A stretch of 64,000 bases of DNA from Coenobita brevimanus (lineage: Eukaryota > Arthropoda > Malacostraca > Decapoda > Coenobitidae): positions 23,732,910 through 23,796,909 of the forward strand of contig CM064712.1 in NCBI GenBank assembly GCA_032717465.1, written 5' to 3'. How positions within the stretch are numbered: position 1 is the first letter of the stretch; every line of letters begins with the position of its first letter. Below are positions 43,641 through 54,887 of the stretch, piece after piece. Under the pieces are notes generated by a model. The model was not told the origin of the DNA. It did no database searches and saw only the letters and a program-made list of their open reading frames with translations. The position numbers were made by a program, and so were the translations under genes.

Positions 43641-43795
43641 TCTGTCTATCCATCTATCTATAGCCAGACGACTTAATCCCGTAAGAGGTGGCCACAAACA
43701 AGTCGCCTCTATGACACCCTGTCCCCCGTCATTATGCATCACTCCCCCTAATTCACACCCTCTCTCATATACATCCCAACTCCATCCTCCACTTA
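43641..43795 (-). mobile_element. LINE end with (GATA)n tail
   Basis: Minus-strand copy: tctatccatctatctatagc, cagacgacttaatcccgtaa, gtggccacaaacaagtcgcc. About 150 nt of the 3' end. Confidence 0.85.
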
Positions 43796-44139
43796 TAAGT
43801 AATACATTAAAACAACCGTGAATTACTGCCGCACAAGCTGAGCCGTAATCATATCCAACACAAACACGAATGAGCTTTAAAGAACAGAAAACAATACCTT
43901 GATAGCAGAAGACACTAAGACCACAAGTAATGACAGCCTACACCAAGAAACATAAGTAATTTCAGTCAGAGACCAAGTGAATATGAGAGGCACACAGTTC
44001 ATCACTTCAGCTCAAGATCCGTCCCACCTTTGTAACCGTATGTTGCATCATGCTCTCCACAAACAAAATCGGACAACCGCCCAACACTACACAGATTATC
44101 TTTGCAACATATCTCCTCCTCCACCCAACTCTACACTTC

Positions 44140-44612
44140 CCAGACACAAACATAAACACATAGACACCCCAGCCAGCCAAAACTTTTTATACCAAACACA
44201 TACATAAACACACACACACCCCAGCCAGCCAAAACTTTCTATACCAAACACATACATAAACACACAGACACCCCAGCCAGCCAAAACTTTTTATACCAAA
44301 CACATAAATAAACACACAGGCACCCCAGCCAGCCAAAATTTTCTATACCAAACACATACATAAACACACAGACACCCCGGCCAGCCAAAACTTTCTATAC
44401 CAAACACACACATAAACACACAGACACCCCAGCCAGCCAAAACTTTCTATACCAAACCCATACATAAACACACAAACACCCCAGCCAGCCAAAACTTTCT
44501 ATACCAAACACATACATAAACACACAGACACCGCAGCCAGCCAAAACTTTCTATACCAAACACATACATAAACACACAGACACCCCAGCCAGCCAAAACT
44601 TTCTACCAAACA
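44140..44612. repeat. 52-bp minisatellite, 9 copies
   Basis: Unit contains ccccagccagccaaaacttt, ctataccaaacacatacat and aaacacacagaca. Period 52 (for example 44171, 44223, 44275). Copies are very similar. Minus-strand frames are by-products. Confidence 0.95.
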
Positions 44613-45405
44613 GCATCCTTCACGTGCCACCACCGGCCATACACCCTTCAGACACTACCGAACCCAGAGACACGAGTACACCAACCTTCCCTGCTACAAT
44701 ACTAACACAAAATATAACACACATACAATCCCCTGTGCTCATACTGCAAAGTGGCACCCCCACACCACAGCACACCCACTCACATCCTGCACCACACCAC
44801 CACAACACAGACAGTCCTTCAACATAGCACTGGGTTCACATCCAGAGGAGCCTAAGATGTAACAAGAACAACAACTCAGGCCAAGTTAAAGTGAAACGAG
44901 TCTAGTTACGAAAGGAAAATTATTTCAAGTTATTTTGTAAGCGCTTCGGGTACACAGAGTTACAAGGCCACAGGGAACGAACTGCATACCGAGGGTTATA
45001 ATACTGTGGCGGCTTAGGGGGCTTTATACCACCTTTTCTTCAGTGATTTATTGTTCAACCGAGCGAGCGTAGACAGCAAGCAAGCGAGAACACTATATGA
45101 CATGGTATAATAGGGTGGCAGAGAAATGCGCCAAGACTGCGTTGTCTAGGAAACTATTAAAGCCACAACGGATCTATGGACATCATTAAAAACCTAGTAA
45201 AAAAAATAATAGGAGTTACTTGAGGGAATTTTCTCAAAATTTGCCGCGCCAGTTCTGATAAAAGGAAGATAAACGTACCAAACTGAGCACCAGAACCGAG
45301 TTATTTTAGTTTTTAAAACTACTGCTGATCTGTTCAGACAGCTGGAAAGCTTATGAAGAAGCAATTGATACTAAAGTTAAATAGACTTAGCTTTTAACAT
45401 CAAGC
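44613..45405. other. Unique sequence, no gene recognised
   Basis: C/A-rich at first (44620-44830), later AT-rich. No gene. Confidence 0.5.
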
Positions 45406-45416
45406 GAGATGGATGG

Positions 45417-45452
<36 letters not shown>

Positions 45453-45460
45453 ATGGATGT
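45406..45460. repeat. (GGAT)n microsatellite
   Basis: gatggatggatggacggatg and similar, about 50 nt. Confidence 0.95.
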
Positions 45461-45526
45461 GGAATCGTGGATGCTTGGACCGATGGTAGAGTTCCTGCTG
45501 TTTCGTCCTTCCACCTGCCGACAAAA

Positions 45527-45715
45527 ATCATCATCAATATCATCATCATCATAATCATCATCATAATCATCATCTTTGTAGTTGTCGTCCTCATTACCAT
45601 CATCATCATCATTATTTACACCGTCATTCTCATTATCATTACCATTCTCCTCCTCCTCCTCCTCCTCCTCATCATCATCATCATCATATTATCATCATCA
45701 CCTACTTATTTATCT
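45527..45715. repeat. (ATC)n / (CTC)n microsatellite
   Basis: catcatcatcataatcatca with a cctcctcctcctcctcctcc stretch at 45647-45670, directly before the LINE end on the minus strand. Confidence 0.93.
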
Positions 45716-46345
45716 ACATCTGTTTATCTATAGCCAAACGCCTTAATCCCGTAAGGGGTGGCCACAAGTAAATCGCCTCCATGATGTACTGTCCTCTACC
45801 ATTTAGCTCAAGTATCCCACTCATATGTTTCTACCCTTTCCCTCCATCTCATCATCGGTCTCCCCCTCCCCCTCTACCCTTCCAAGTGCACTCTTCTAGT
45901 CATTTTCTTATTCGATCCTCTCCACATGGCCAAACCATCTCGAAGTATTTCTCTTAACGCTTTCAGTCTCATCCACATCAGCATCACAACGCTCCTTCAT
46001 CTGCCCATTTGTCTGTCTGTCTCTCTATGAAATTCCACATGCTCCTCTCAAGTAGCTCATTTCCACGGCTCTCACTCTTGACTTGCGTCCTTTCAACAAG
46101 ATCCAAGCTTCACTTCCATACTTTAAAGTGGGAATCACAGCATGCAGTGCCCTTTTTTTTTTTTTTTTTTTTTTTTAACACTTTCATCCTCAGTTCCCTC
46201 TTCCTCATCACTGCTTTTTAGAGAACAAGCAACCCTCCTTCCCTGATGTATCATTTCAGTCACTTCATCCTCTAATCTTCCATCCCTATTCATCATATTA
46301 CATAAATACTTAAATGCACTCATATTCTTCCATTTCCTGACTATG
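45716..46345 (-). pseudogene. LINE 3' part with (GATA)n tail, older copy
   Basis: Minus-strand relative of 41800-42482. Recognisable parts: tgtttatctatagccaaacg, ccttaatcccgtaaggggtg, the ctcactcttgacttgcgtcc segment (HKSRVRAV region) and the START KYL region at 46300. Interrupted by a T-run of about 27 at 46150-46177. Heavily diverged. Confidence 0.82.
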
Positions 46346-46379
46346 CAGCCTCACTGTGCATTCTGTAACCTCATACGTT

Positions 46380-46690
46380 GAGATGTTAAAGCATCACCAC
46401 CATCAGCATCAACATCATTATCACCATCAATATCATCACCATCAGCCTGTGACACACCACTGCATGATAAGGACCCTTTCACCTTTCTCCACTCTGATCC
46501 ATTGATTGTTAGCCTGTTCCGTCTTTGCTCGGTAGATCTGCATCATATCATCTCTCCATCTCGTTCTCTTTGCACCTCTTCTTCTCACTCCATCTCTGGC
46601 TTGCCATTCAGTTACGCTCGCTGTCCTTCTGTTATGTCTTCTGTGAAAGACGTGACCTGCGGTGTGTGTGTGTGGAGTTACCTGGAAACA
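46380..46690 (-). mobile_element. LINE end with (GAT)n tail, copy 1
   Basis: Preceded by catcaccaccatcagcatca repeats (its tail on the minus strand) and then cagcctgtgacacaccactg, ttagcctgttccgtctttgc and ttcagttacgctcgctgtcc. The same string of words is at 48990-49245. A second LINE or retroposon family with a GAT tail. Confidence 0.75.
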
Positions 46691-46740
46691 AGCTCAGAAT
46701 TAATAGATGCGAGAGCTTCAGGCCCCTTTGGTTAATCTCC

Positions 46741-47260
46741 TTGATGTGGTGTGGTGTGCTGTGGTGGGGGGGTTGTGTGCTGTGGTGTGGGGAGGGTTGT
46801 GTGGTGAGGTGTGGTGTGGTGTGGGAGGGTAATTTTGTGTGGTGTGGTGTGGTGTGGTGTGGGATGGTGGTTTTGTGTGGTGTGGTGTGGTGTGGTGTGG
46901 GAGGGTGGTTTTGTGTGGTGTGTGAGGGTGGTTATGTGTGGTGTGGTATGGGAGGAGGATTTTTTGTGGTTTGGTGTGGTGTGTGAGGGTGGTTATGTGT
47001 GGTGTGGTATGAGAGGAGGATTTTTTGTGGTTTGGTGTGGTGTGTGAGGGTGGTTATGTGTGGTACGGTGTGGGAGGGTGATTTTGTGAGGTGTGGGAGT
47101 GTGATTTCATGTCGTGTAGTGTGAGAGACTGGTATGGTGTGGTGTGATACGGTGTGGGAGGGTGGTATGGTATGGTGTGATGTGATACGGTGTGGGAAGG
47201 TGGTATGGTATGGTGTGGTGTGAGAGGGTGATGGTGTGTGACAATGTGTGGGGCTGGTAG
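46741..47260. repeat. GT/GGTGTG tandem repeats
   Basis: ggtgtggtgtggtgtgggag units. A longer unit of 68-70 nt (gtgtgagggtggttatgtgt ... gattttttgtggtttg) repeats at about 46919, 46979 and 47039. Confidence 0.93.
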
Positions 47261-47732
47261 AACGTGACTTGGCTTCACTATAATGTGTAAAGCCTATATG
47301 AGTACAACACCTCTCATCCGAAAATGATTAGCGAGAAGCAGACGGTCAGGGCCGGTCCTAGAGCTACTGTGATAAAATGTAGAAAATCTGTGTTGTATCC
47401 TTAAAACTAATGAGAATATGTGAGGTTAATTCTTACCTTTAAATAACGACCAAAATATATGTATTGCTTCACTCATATTCATCCACTTCCTAACGATGCA
47501 TAAAGAGACGGTGATCAGTGACTTATGGAACCCTGCGTTATGGTCTATGGGATGTAATAAGCTTTTCAGAATATTGCGTAAGTGTCTCGTAATTGTATAG
47601 GTAAAAGGTCCTATATTCTTGGCCTAATATTTACCCTTGAAATAAAACTATGAATGTGTGGAAATAATTCTGCCATTGGAATAACTGTGGTATCATCAAC
47701 CAAGATACACATACACGAACATAAGCAAGCGC
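47261..47732. other. Unique sequence, no gene recognised
   Basis: AT-rich; no feature seen. Confidence 0.5.
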
Positions 47733-47853
<121 letters not shown>

Positions 47854-47921
47854 CCCAGTCACCAAAACATTCGAGGTTAAACGAAAAGGAAAGGAGGATG
47901 TGACTCAGCCAGTGACTTGAA

Positions 47922-48460
47922 GATCATCGTCGTCGTCGTCATCATCGTCGTTGTCGTCTTCATCTTCGTTGACGTAATCATCATCATCATCTTCCTCGTC
48001 GTCCTAATCATCATCATCATCGTCAGCAGCATGTTACTGTCATCCCAACACTGTAAAAGATGTAGAACAGATGTTATATCAGAGTCATCACCTTTATCAT
48101 CATATTCATCACTGCCTTCTAATCAAATTGTAGAATTTGTACGGGAGTCACATCATCATCATCATCATCATCATTATCATCATCATCATCATCATCATTG
48201 TCATCATCATCATTATCATCATCATCATCATCATCATTGTCATCATCATCATAATCGTCATCATCATCATCATCATTATCATCATCATCATAACTGTCAT
48301 CATCCCAGCTGTTTCATAGAGTATATAGTTTCATCATAATCATCATCATCACAATAATCCCAGCTTAGTTAATTGGTACGGGAGTTTCAACATCACAGTT
48401 ATCATCATCATCATCAGTATCATCATCATCATCATCATCATCATCATATTCATCCCATTT
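47922..48460. repeat. (ATC)n microsatellite, interrupted
   Basis: Long stretches of catcatcatcat with cgtcgtcgtc and unique inserts (48040-48150, 48300-48390). His and Ile runs in translation are by-products. Confidence 0.95.
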
Positions 48461-48504
48461 CTGTTAGTTCGTACAGAGGTTAGATCCTCACCGCTATCGC
48501 CAGT

Positions 48505-48975
48505 AGTCTATCTGTCTATCTATTGCCAGACGCCTCAATCCCGTTTGGGGTGGCCACAAACAAATCGCCTCCAAGTCGCCCTGTCCCCCGCCATTTCACT
48601 GCCCTGCTCCCAACTCACACACCCCTCTCTCATATACCTCTCCACCCCATCCCTCCATCTCATCCTCGGCCTCCCCCTCCCTCTTCCCCCCTCCACCTCA
48701 CTCACATACACTCTCTTCGTCAGTCTTTCACCCTCCATCCTCTCCACATGGCCAAACCACCTCAGTGTGTTCCTCATAACGCTTCCTATCACATCCACAT
48801 CAACACCACAACGCTCCTTTATATCCTCATTCGTCAGCCTATCTCTCCACGTGACTCCACAGGCTCCTCTTAAATAACTCATTTCCACTGCTCTCACTCT
48901 TGACTTGTGTCCTTCCAACAATGTCCAAGCTTCACTTCCGTACGTTAGAGTTGGTATCACAATACTGTGATACCA
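48505..48975 (-). pseudogene. LINE 3' part with (GATA)n tail, well-preserved
   Basis: On the minus strand an open frame of 141 codons reads TYGSEAWTLLEGHKSRVRAV, WRDRLTNEDIKERCGVDVDV, RNTLRWFGHVERMEGERL and GRGRGRPRMRWRDGVERYM to the family stop. It is nearly identical to 42010-42482 on the opposite strand. It keeps the frame that the other copy lost at 42214. The rest of the RT is missing. Confidence 0.88.
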
Positions 48976-48989
48976 GTTGTAGCTGTATT

Positions 48990-49245
48990 ATAATCATCAT
49001 CATCATTATCATCATCATCATCATCATCAGCCTGTGACACAGCACTGCAGGATTAGGACCCCTCTCACCTGTCTCCACTCCGATCCTTTGGTTGTTAGCT
49101 TGTTCCGTCCCAGCTCGGTGGATCTGCGAGTATCATCTCTATCTTGTTCCCTGTGTGCCTCATCCTCTCACTCCATCTCTGGTCTGCCATTTAGTTACGC
49201 TGGCTGTCAATGCGTTACCTGTTCTGTGGAAGACGTGATCTAAGG
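48990..49245 (-). mobile_element. LINE end with (GAT)n tail, copy 2
   Basis: tcatcatcagcctgtgacac, agcttgttccgtcccagctc and agttacgctggctgtcaatg match copy 1 at 46380-46690 in the same orientation. The tail is the adjacent ATC microsatellite at 48990-49029. Confidence 0.75.
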
Positions 49246-49309
49246 ACTGCGTGTGGACTGACCTGTAAACAAGAGGACAAATATACGTGTGTTGCAGCAT
49301 CACTACTAT

Positions 49310-49500
49310 ACCCTGTTCACTCTAACTTGGCGTAAAATTGCAATCTCTTTCTTAAATTGTGTGTTGAGACAAGGGGTTAACACTAGAATGGTGCTAGTCA
49401 CGAAGAAGTGGTATGGAAATGATGTAGAGCTGTAAGTTTAATTCTTTCACTGAACTACGAGAAATAAGCTGCAACAAACGACTATCTCGGCCTTGGTAAT
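49310..49500 (+). repeat. Dispersed old repeat (tagtcacgaagaag family)
   Basis: tcactctaacttggcgtaaaa, gtgctagtcacgaagaagtg, gtatggaaatgatgtagagc and gaaataagctgcaacaaac in the family order. Confidence 0.65.
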
Positions 49501-49529
49501 ATGAAGGAACACCACCACAATATACGCGT

Positions 49530-49543
49530 ACGTGTATGCGTGT

Positions 49544-49588
<45 letters not shown>

Positions 49589-49607
49589 TACGTGCGTGCG
49601 TGCGTGA

Positions 49608-49652
<45 letters not shown>
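49530..49652. repeat. (GT)n microsatellite with CGTACG variants
   Basis: tgtgtgtgtg with gcgtacgtgcgtgcgtgcgt inserts. Confidence 0.95.
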
Positions 49653-50904
49653 ATGCGCTTCAGGACAAAATAATTTACATACGATTTTTTTTTTCCATCA
49701 CACTGTCCCTCTGAAATCTGATTCGCACAATTAGGTCCCAAACTGTACTGCAGAGTTGCCGTGAATTGCACACTGGTTGTGACGTCATTATTGCACACGG
49801 TCTCGTTTAGTAACCAGGATGACAGAGGATGTATTGTTGGTATAACTACCATAAAATTTGGTATACTGTGAATACTGGAAGAGAGGGTATAATTAATGAT
49901 GTCAGACCTATTATGATTCATGTGTAAGGACGTTAAAAGATTAAGAGAGTTAATAAGTCAGCAAATGTTGATTAATAACCAGCCAAGAGACATGGAAGTT
50001 TATCCACGTCCAAGTTTTCTAGTATATCAACTGTACACGATTTACAACATTCTTTCGGTATTTCTTTAATATTACAAAGTAAGTGTGCACTGCTAATGGT
50101 TGGCTCGTGTCTTGTAAACAATTATTTTTTTTTTTTAATGATATTGCCGGGTGGGTAGAGGTAGACTGTTCAACGACATATTCTTCCTTGTTTTAAATGA
50201 CAGTATTATAGACAAACGCTACATATTCGTTGGTTTAACTGTGAAGAGTCTAAATAACAATACATGTTAGTTCCTCCCAATCATGACAAAATCCCCCTTA
50301 TTCCTACAAAATAACGTGAACAATTAGTGTGGAAAAAAATTCCACATTAGTGTGGAACGACGTCCGCCTGCCCACATCCATGTTCGTCGTTCATTTGTTT
50401 TTTCACATTAGCAGACGATTTTCCACAAAACGGCAGCACTGGACTACAAGGCCTCCATCTCCCTCACACTAACATCCCCCTTGTCTCATCAGAATTACGT
50501 CTAGTAGCCTTATAGATATTATTTCTTTGGGCCATGATACTTCCTGGCTGTCAGTGCGATATCCTTGTGTCCTAATGTAGTCACCTTAATGGCTAAAAAC
50601 AGCAAATATCCAACACTTACCTCAGGGGAATGATGCAACAGCAACACACACACACCCTCGTCCTTCCACTGTCTGGCGATAACTAGCAAGAGTAGCCAAG
50701 TAGCGACGCCTACCAAGACGAGAAACTTGTCCAGCTACTTTTACAACCACTAGATGGTACCAGGGCCCTTTCATGGTAGGGGCAACTCTGGCATTCTATT
50801 CCAGGTACTGCTTGGCGATAGCAGTCAGTTGAGAGTGAGTCATACTACTGTGAGACTGTTAATGCTGTCTCTGTTAACTCTCATGATCATACAGCTCTCT
50901 TTAC
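49653..50904. other. Unique sequence, no gene recognised
   Basis: Holds a short direct duplication (attagtgtggaaaaaaattc, attagtgtggaacg at 50316-50360) and a single foldback-family unit near 50765-50830. No gene. Confidence 0.5.
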
Positions 50905-50935
50905 CAGCCCTATTAAAAAAATAAATTGCAAAGGA

Positions 50936-51041
50936 AATCTTTGCTTGACTGGTGGGAGTTGCCTGTGTGTTACCATGGCAACCTCCCACACCACCACAGT
51001 TACATACACATATTTCCCCACCAAAAAGTTTCATTAGAGAG

Positions 51042-51083
<42 letters not shown>
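50936..51083. mobile_element. Hairpin repeat element followed by (GT)n, copy 1
   Basis: tttgcttgactggtgggagt, gttaccatggcaacctccca, ccccaccaaaaagtttcatt, agagagtact, then (GT)n. The segments actggtgggagttgcc and ggcaacctcccacac form a hairpin. The same string occurs at 54721-54885; a degraded one at 51335-51390. Possibly a MITE or SINE whose end seeds GT repeats. Confidence 0.7.
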
Positions 51084-51087
<4 letters not shown>

Positions 51088-51387
51088 ATGTGCCTGTGAG
51101 TGCATGTGTGTCTCACCACAATGCACCGCTAGACACCCACTCCACCCCACCACCAAACACCCTTTTTCGCTTCATTTCTTGCCACAGAAAACTTTAATAT
51201 TCATTGATCGTTTTTACAAATTAGGTCCGAGTATGTTCTACCAAACTGTGATGAAAAAACGGCAATATTGACGTTTAATATGAGTACAAAGATGTTTTAT
51301 ATAAAGTGTGAGACTCAGTGGGCGATAGGCATGGTGTTAGCTTGGCTGGTGCAGGGAGTCTTTTACAATGGCAACTTCCCCACCTCA

Positions 51388-51388
51388 C

Positions 51389-51473
<85 letters not shown>
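51388..51473. repeat. (CA)n microsatellite
   Basis: About 86 nt of pure CA. Confidence 0.97.
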
Positions 51474-51475
<2 letters not shown>

Positions 51476-51504
51476 CCCCATTAGCGTGGCCCGTCACTGA
51501 ATAC

Positions 51505-51507
<3 letters not shown>

Positions 51508-51548
<41 letters not shown>

Positions 51549-51576
51549 GGTGGGGGGAGGGGGGGTTTGATGCGGT

Positions 51577-51640
<64 letters not shown>

Positions 51641-51725
51641 GGTAGGGGGGTGGGAGAGTTTGATGTGGTGGCAGTGTGTGTGTGTGTGTGTAGAGGGTGG
51701 GGGGGTGGGAGAGTTTGATGTGGTG

Positions 51726-51763
<38 letters not shown>
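51508..51763. repeat. Composite repeat: three (TG)n plus G-rich cassette units
   Basis: Each unit is (TG)n followed by tagagggtggggggtgggag and agtttgatgtggtggcag. There are three cassettes with different TG lengths, ending in a fourth TG run. Confidence 0.93.
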
Positions 51764-51764
<1 letters not shown>

Positions 51765-52930
51765 GCTCACTACTAGTCAACGGACCTTGATTATACATAA
51801 GGAGACATGCTAAGAAAGTTGCGGCACAAATATAATGTGCTGTGAAGTCAACTACACTCAAAATAACGCCACGATTCTTCTCCCCTGTCGTGTCTCCTTT
51901 CTCTGCGTGTGTCTGTCTTCTGTCTGTCTGTCTTCCTGTCTGCCTGTCCCTCTATTGCAAACCACAAACAACTCTCAATTGTCCACAACGTCCTACATTA
52001 TCATTGTATTATGTAATATAGTATTTTTCTCAAGGTAACTTGGTCCAGATTTTCATCCTCTTGTCGCTTATTCCACATGGATCACTGGCAGAAAAGGACA
52101 ACGCTACGGCTCTCTTTCCATACCATCTTTTTATGACTTACATGTTCTAGTATTAATCTATTGCTACAACTCAGTATTCACGTTGAAGAGATGGAAATTT
52201 TAGGCCAAGTTAGAGTAAAATGGGTACAGAATTAATAAAGTCAAACAGCATACCTTTGGTGGGTGCAGTGGGAACAAGGCAACAGATCATAGGCAGGAGG
52301 ACAATGGCGGGAAAATCCAGCAAAATCTAACCACCAGCTTATGAAGTAACGCCAACAACAATCGCGCCACACAATGGTTCAAACGCCAGTCCACTTTATC
52401 ACTAAACACCTGTGGTTCTGAAGTATGATAACAGAAAATCAAATAATCGTGTAGACGGTATGTACTGATGCACTCTCTCCACGGAGTCTACCTCTGAGCT
52501 ACTGTTTATTGCTTGTTCATCACAATGCTTCGAAATTGATGAGCCTCTCACTCGGACATGACGGCTGACTGAACCTTTATCCTTGTCTTGTACCCCTGAC
52601 CTTTTACTGAATGCTATTAAAAAAACAAATTACTTCATCCTAACCTAACTCAAAGTCTAATGACAGAGATGATCTGCTCACTTGACTTCCCCGCGCACCT
52701 TTTGTGACACCACAGATTAAGTCGGGGTGGGCTTCCTATTCAGAGAAAGCAGTAATATGGATGGGTAACTGCGAAAAATTAGTCAGTCACTGTCCGCTGA
52801 CTCTTCCTGCTTGGATTCCAGCGACAACGTTCCCGAGTTCGTAAGGGTTTGTACAGAATGGTAAATTCAAAATCTAAATAAAAAAATAAGATAATCTGCT
52901 GTTTTTTTCCTTTAATCTTGCTAACAGACA
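51764..52930. other. Mostly unique sequence
   Basis: 52090-52240 may be a minus-strand copy of the dispersed tagtcacgaagaag family (tctctttccataccatcttt, ggccaagttagagtaaaatg). No gene. Confidence 0.45.
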
Positions 52931-52938
52931 GAAAGGCA

Positions 52939-52971
<33 letters not shown>

Positions 52972-52976
52972 ACAGA
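52931..52976. repeat. (CAGG)n microsatellite
   Basis: caggcaggcaggcaggcagg, about 45 nt. Confidence 0.95.
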
Positions 52977-52989
52977 CTGATAGACAGAT

Positions 52990-53483
52990 ATATAATCCGG
53001 GCCAAACACATAGCTTCATCGCGCTTTCTCGGATGGTTGTAATATCACCCCCTTCTGGCAGAAAAAACTAGGTTGTTTTTTTTGTCGCTTTTCTCATTAC
53101 GCATTGTTTTTCAGCCTTACTCGTACCAGATGACATTAGTCAGCAATGATGTGAGTATTTGGGGATTAATAAAGCTTTAGTTTCATTTTCTATATGAAGG
53201 AAAAAGGCAGTGAAAATATCAACAGTACCCCCGACAGTCAAATACCACAGCCTTCTCCCATTCGCCTCTGTCTACGTTTTTTCCTTTAACCATTCTTTTC
53301 CCCAAATGGAGAGTTGTGGCAGACTCCTGTATTCCATAAACTAGCATGTTATTCGTTCTACGTACAGTGTATTATGCGAAAATCTTGCATGTCACTGGCC
53401 ACGAGATTTTAGGTAAAGAGATTTTGAAGTGATGTAGGGGGTGGGAACTCTCCATCTTGACTGCTTTTGGTCTGGGAGTTTAC
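52990..53483. other. Unique sequence, no gene recognised
   Basis: No feature seen. Confidence 0.5.
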
Positions 53484-53515
53484 TGGTAGTAGTAGTAGTA
53501 GTAGTAGTAGTAGTT
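53484..53515. repeat. (GTA)n microsatellite
   Basis: gtagtagtagtagtagtagt, about 30 nt. Confidence 0.95.
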
Positions 53516-54445
53516 TGAGAGATCAGCATTCCAGCCTTCATTGACGAATAGTATGGAACCTTCAGGCTAGAAATGTCCGGTAGAGTTACGACATATGAGC
53601 AGTGTCTGACTTGATCGGTTCCTTTTAATTCAAGAGACGACATTTTGAGCATTATCTCAGCTCCTGGTATCTCTGCACTTCTAAGCTTTCAAAGTTTTCC
53701 AACCAGATATTCATATAGTAACTTGTCTTAAGGGTACTACTGAGCCTCCATGACTAACACAGATAGTGGAGTACCAACATATCCAGTACTCCAATGCTAG
53801 GGAGGCCATGTGGGGTGCTTTTGGTCATGCCTGAGTTCGGTGGCGTTTCTTTGGTTTGTTCTTAAATTGTGACCTTACTTATCCCAATATGTACTCAGAG
53901 CATTTTCACAGGATGCTTATCTAATTAGACTAGTTATTTACGGCTAATATTTAAGGCTGTTAATATCAAAAGAGGGTAATTACACAAGATAACAGTTATG
54001 TATCTGAAGACATAATCACGTTAGGAAAGAAACTCAAACATTCCTGTACTTTACACTTATATGTATCGACATCTACACTTCGTGGCTTTGGAAAGACAAT
54101 GTTAGGTCGTATAGAAGAATGTTGAGTAGACAGGGACTGGCAGGGATGTGTGGTGGTGTGGGGCGGGATATGGTGACACACTGCAGTAAAGAAATGCCAC
54201 ATAGCTCTCTGTTGGCTGCTCCTGTTACTGGCCGCTCGTCACCCCTGCAAAAGGAATAATATCTTAGTTAACCTTCACTGCCACAGATCTTTAGTATTAA
54301 ATAAAATCGTCTTGAGAGAGTAAGAAAAAAAACGTGATCTAGCATTAATAATCGTAACACAACCAGGGTCTTCTGTATCATATTGTACTGCAGGTGACTT
54401 TGGAGACATTGTGAAGTGTGGCTGTGTGGAAGTGTAGCAATGTGC

Positions 54446-54448
<3 letters not shown>
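53516..54448. other. Unique sequence, no gene recognised
   Basis: Single weak foldback-family word (aataaaatcgtcttgagaga) at 54298. No gene. Confidence 0.5.
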
Positions 54449-54484
<36 letters not shown>

Positions 54485-54635
54485 GTGTGTGTGTGTGTGT
54501 GTGTGTGTGTGTTTAGTTGTCTGTGTGTACGCATGTGAGCCTGTGTGTGTGTCGGGGAGGGATACTGCGTGTGGAGGGATGGCCGAGTTCATAGTGAGCC
54601 TGTGTGAGTGAAGGTTTGGGTATGCATGTTAGTAA

Positions 54636-54687
<52 letters not shown>

Positions 54688-54690
54688 AAA
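54449..54690. repeat. (GT)n microsatellites
   Basis: GT runs at 54449-54513 and 54638-54685 with a GT-rich unique bridge. Confidence 0.95.
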
Positions 54691-54720
54691 AGGCTATTAA
54701 CCAGCCTTATGCAAAAATAT

Positions 54721-54826
54721 ATCTTTGCTTGACTGGTGGGAGGTGCCTGTGTGTTACCATGGCAACCTCCCACACCACCGCAGTTACATAAACACATTTC
54801 CCCACCAGCAAGTTACATTAGAGAGT

Positions 54827-54885
<59 letters not shown>
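54721..54885. mobile_element. Hairpin repeat element followed by (GT)n, copy 2
   Basis: atctttgcttgactggtggg, gttaccatggcaacctccca, ccccaccagcaagttacatt and agagagtattg run into a 55-nt GT array. Differences from copy 1 at 50936 are few. Confidence 0.7.
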
Positions 54886-54887
<2 letters not shown>

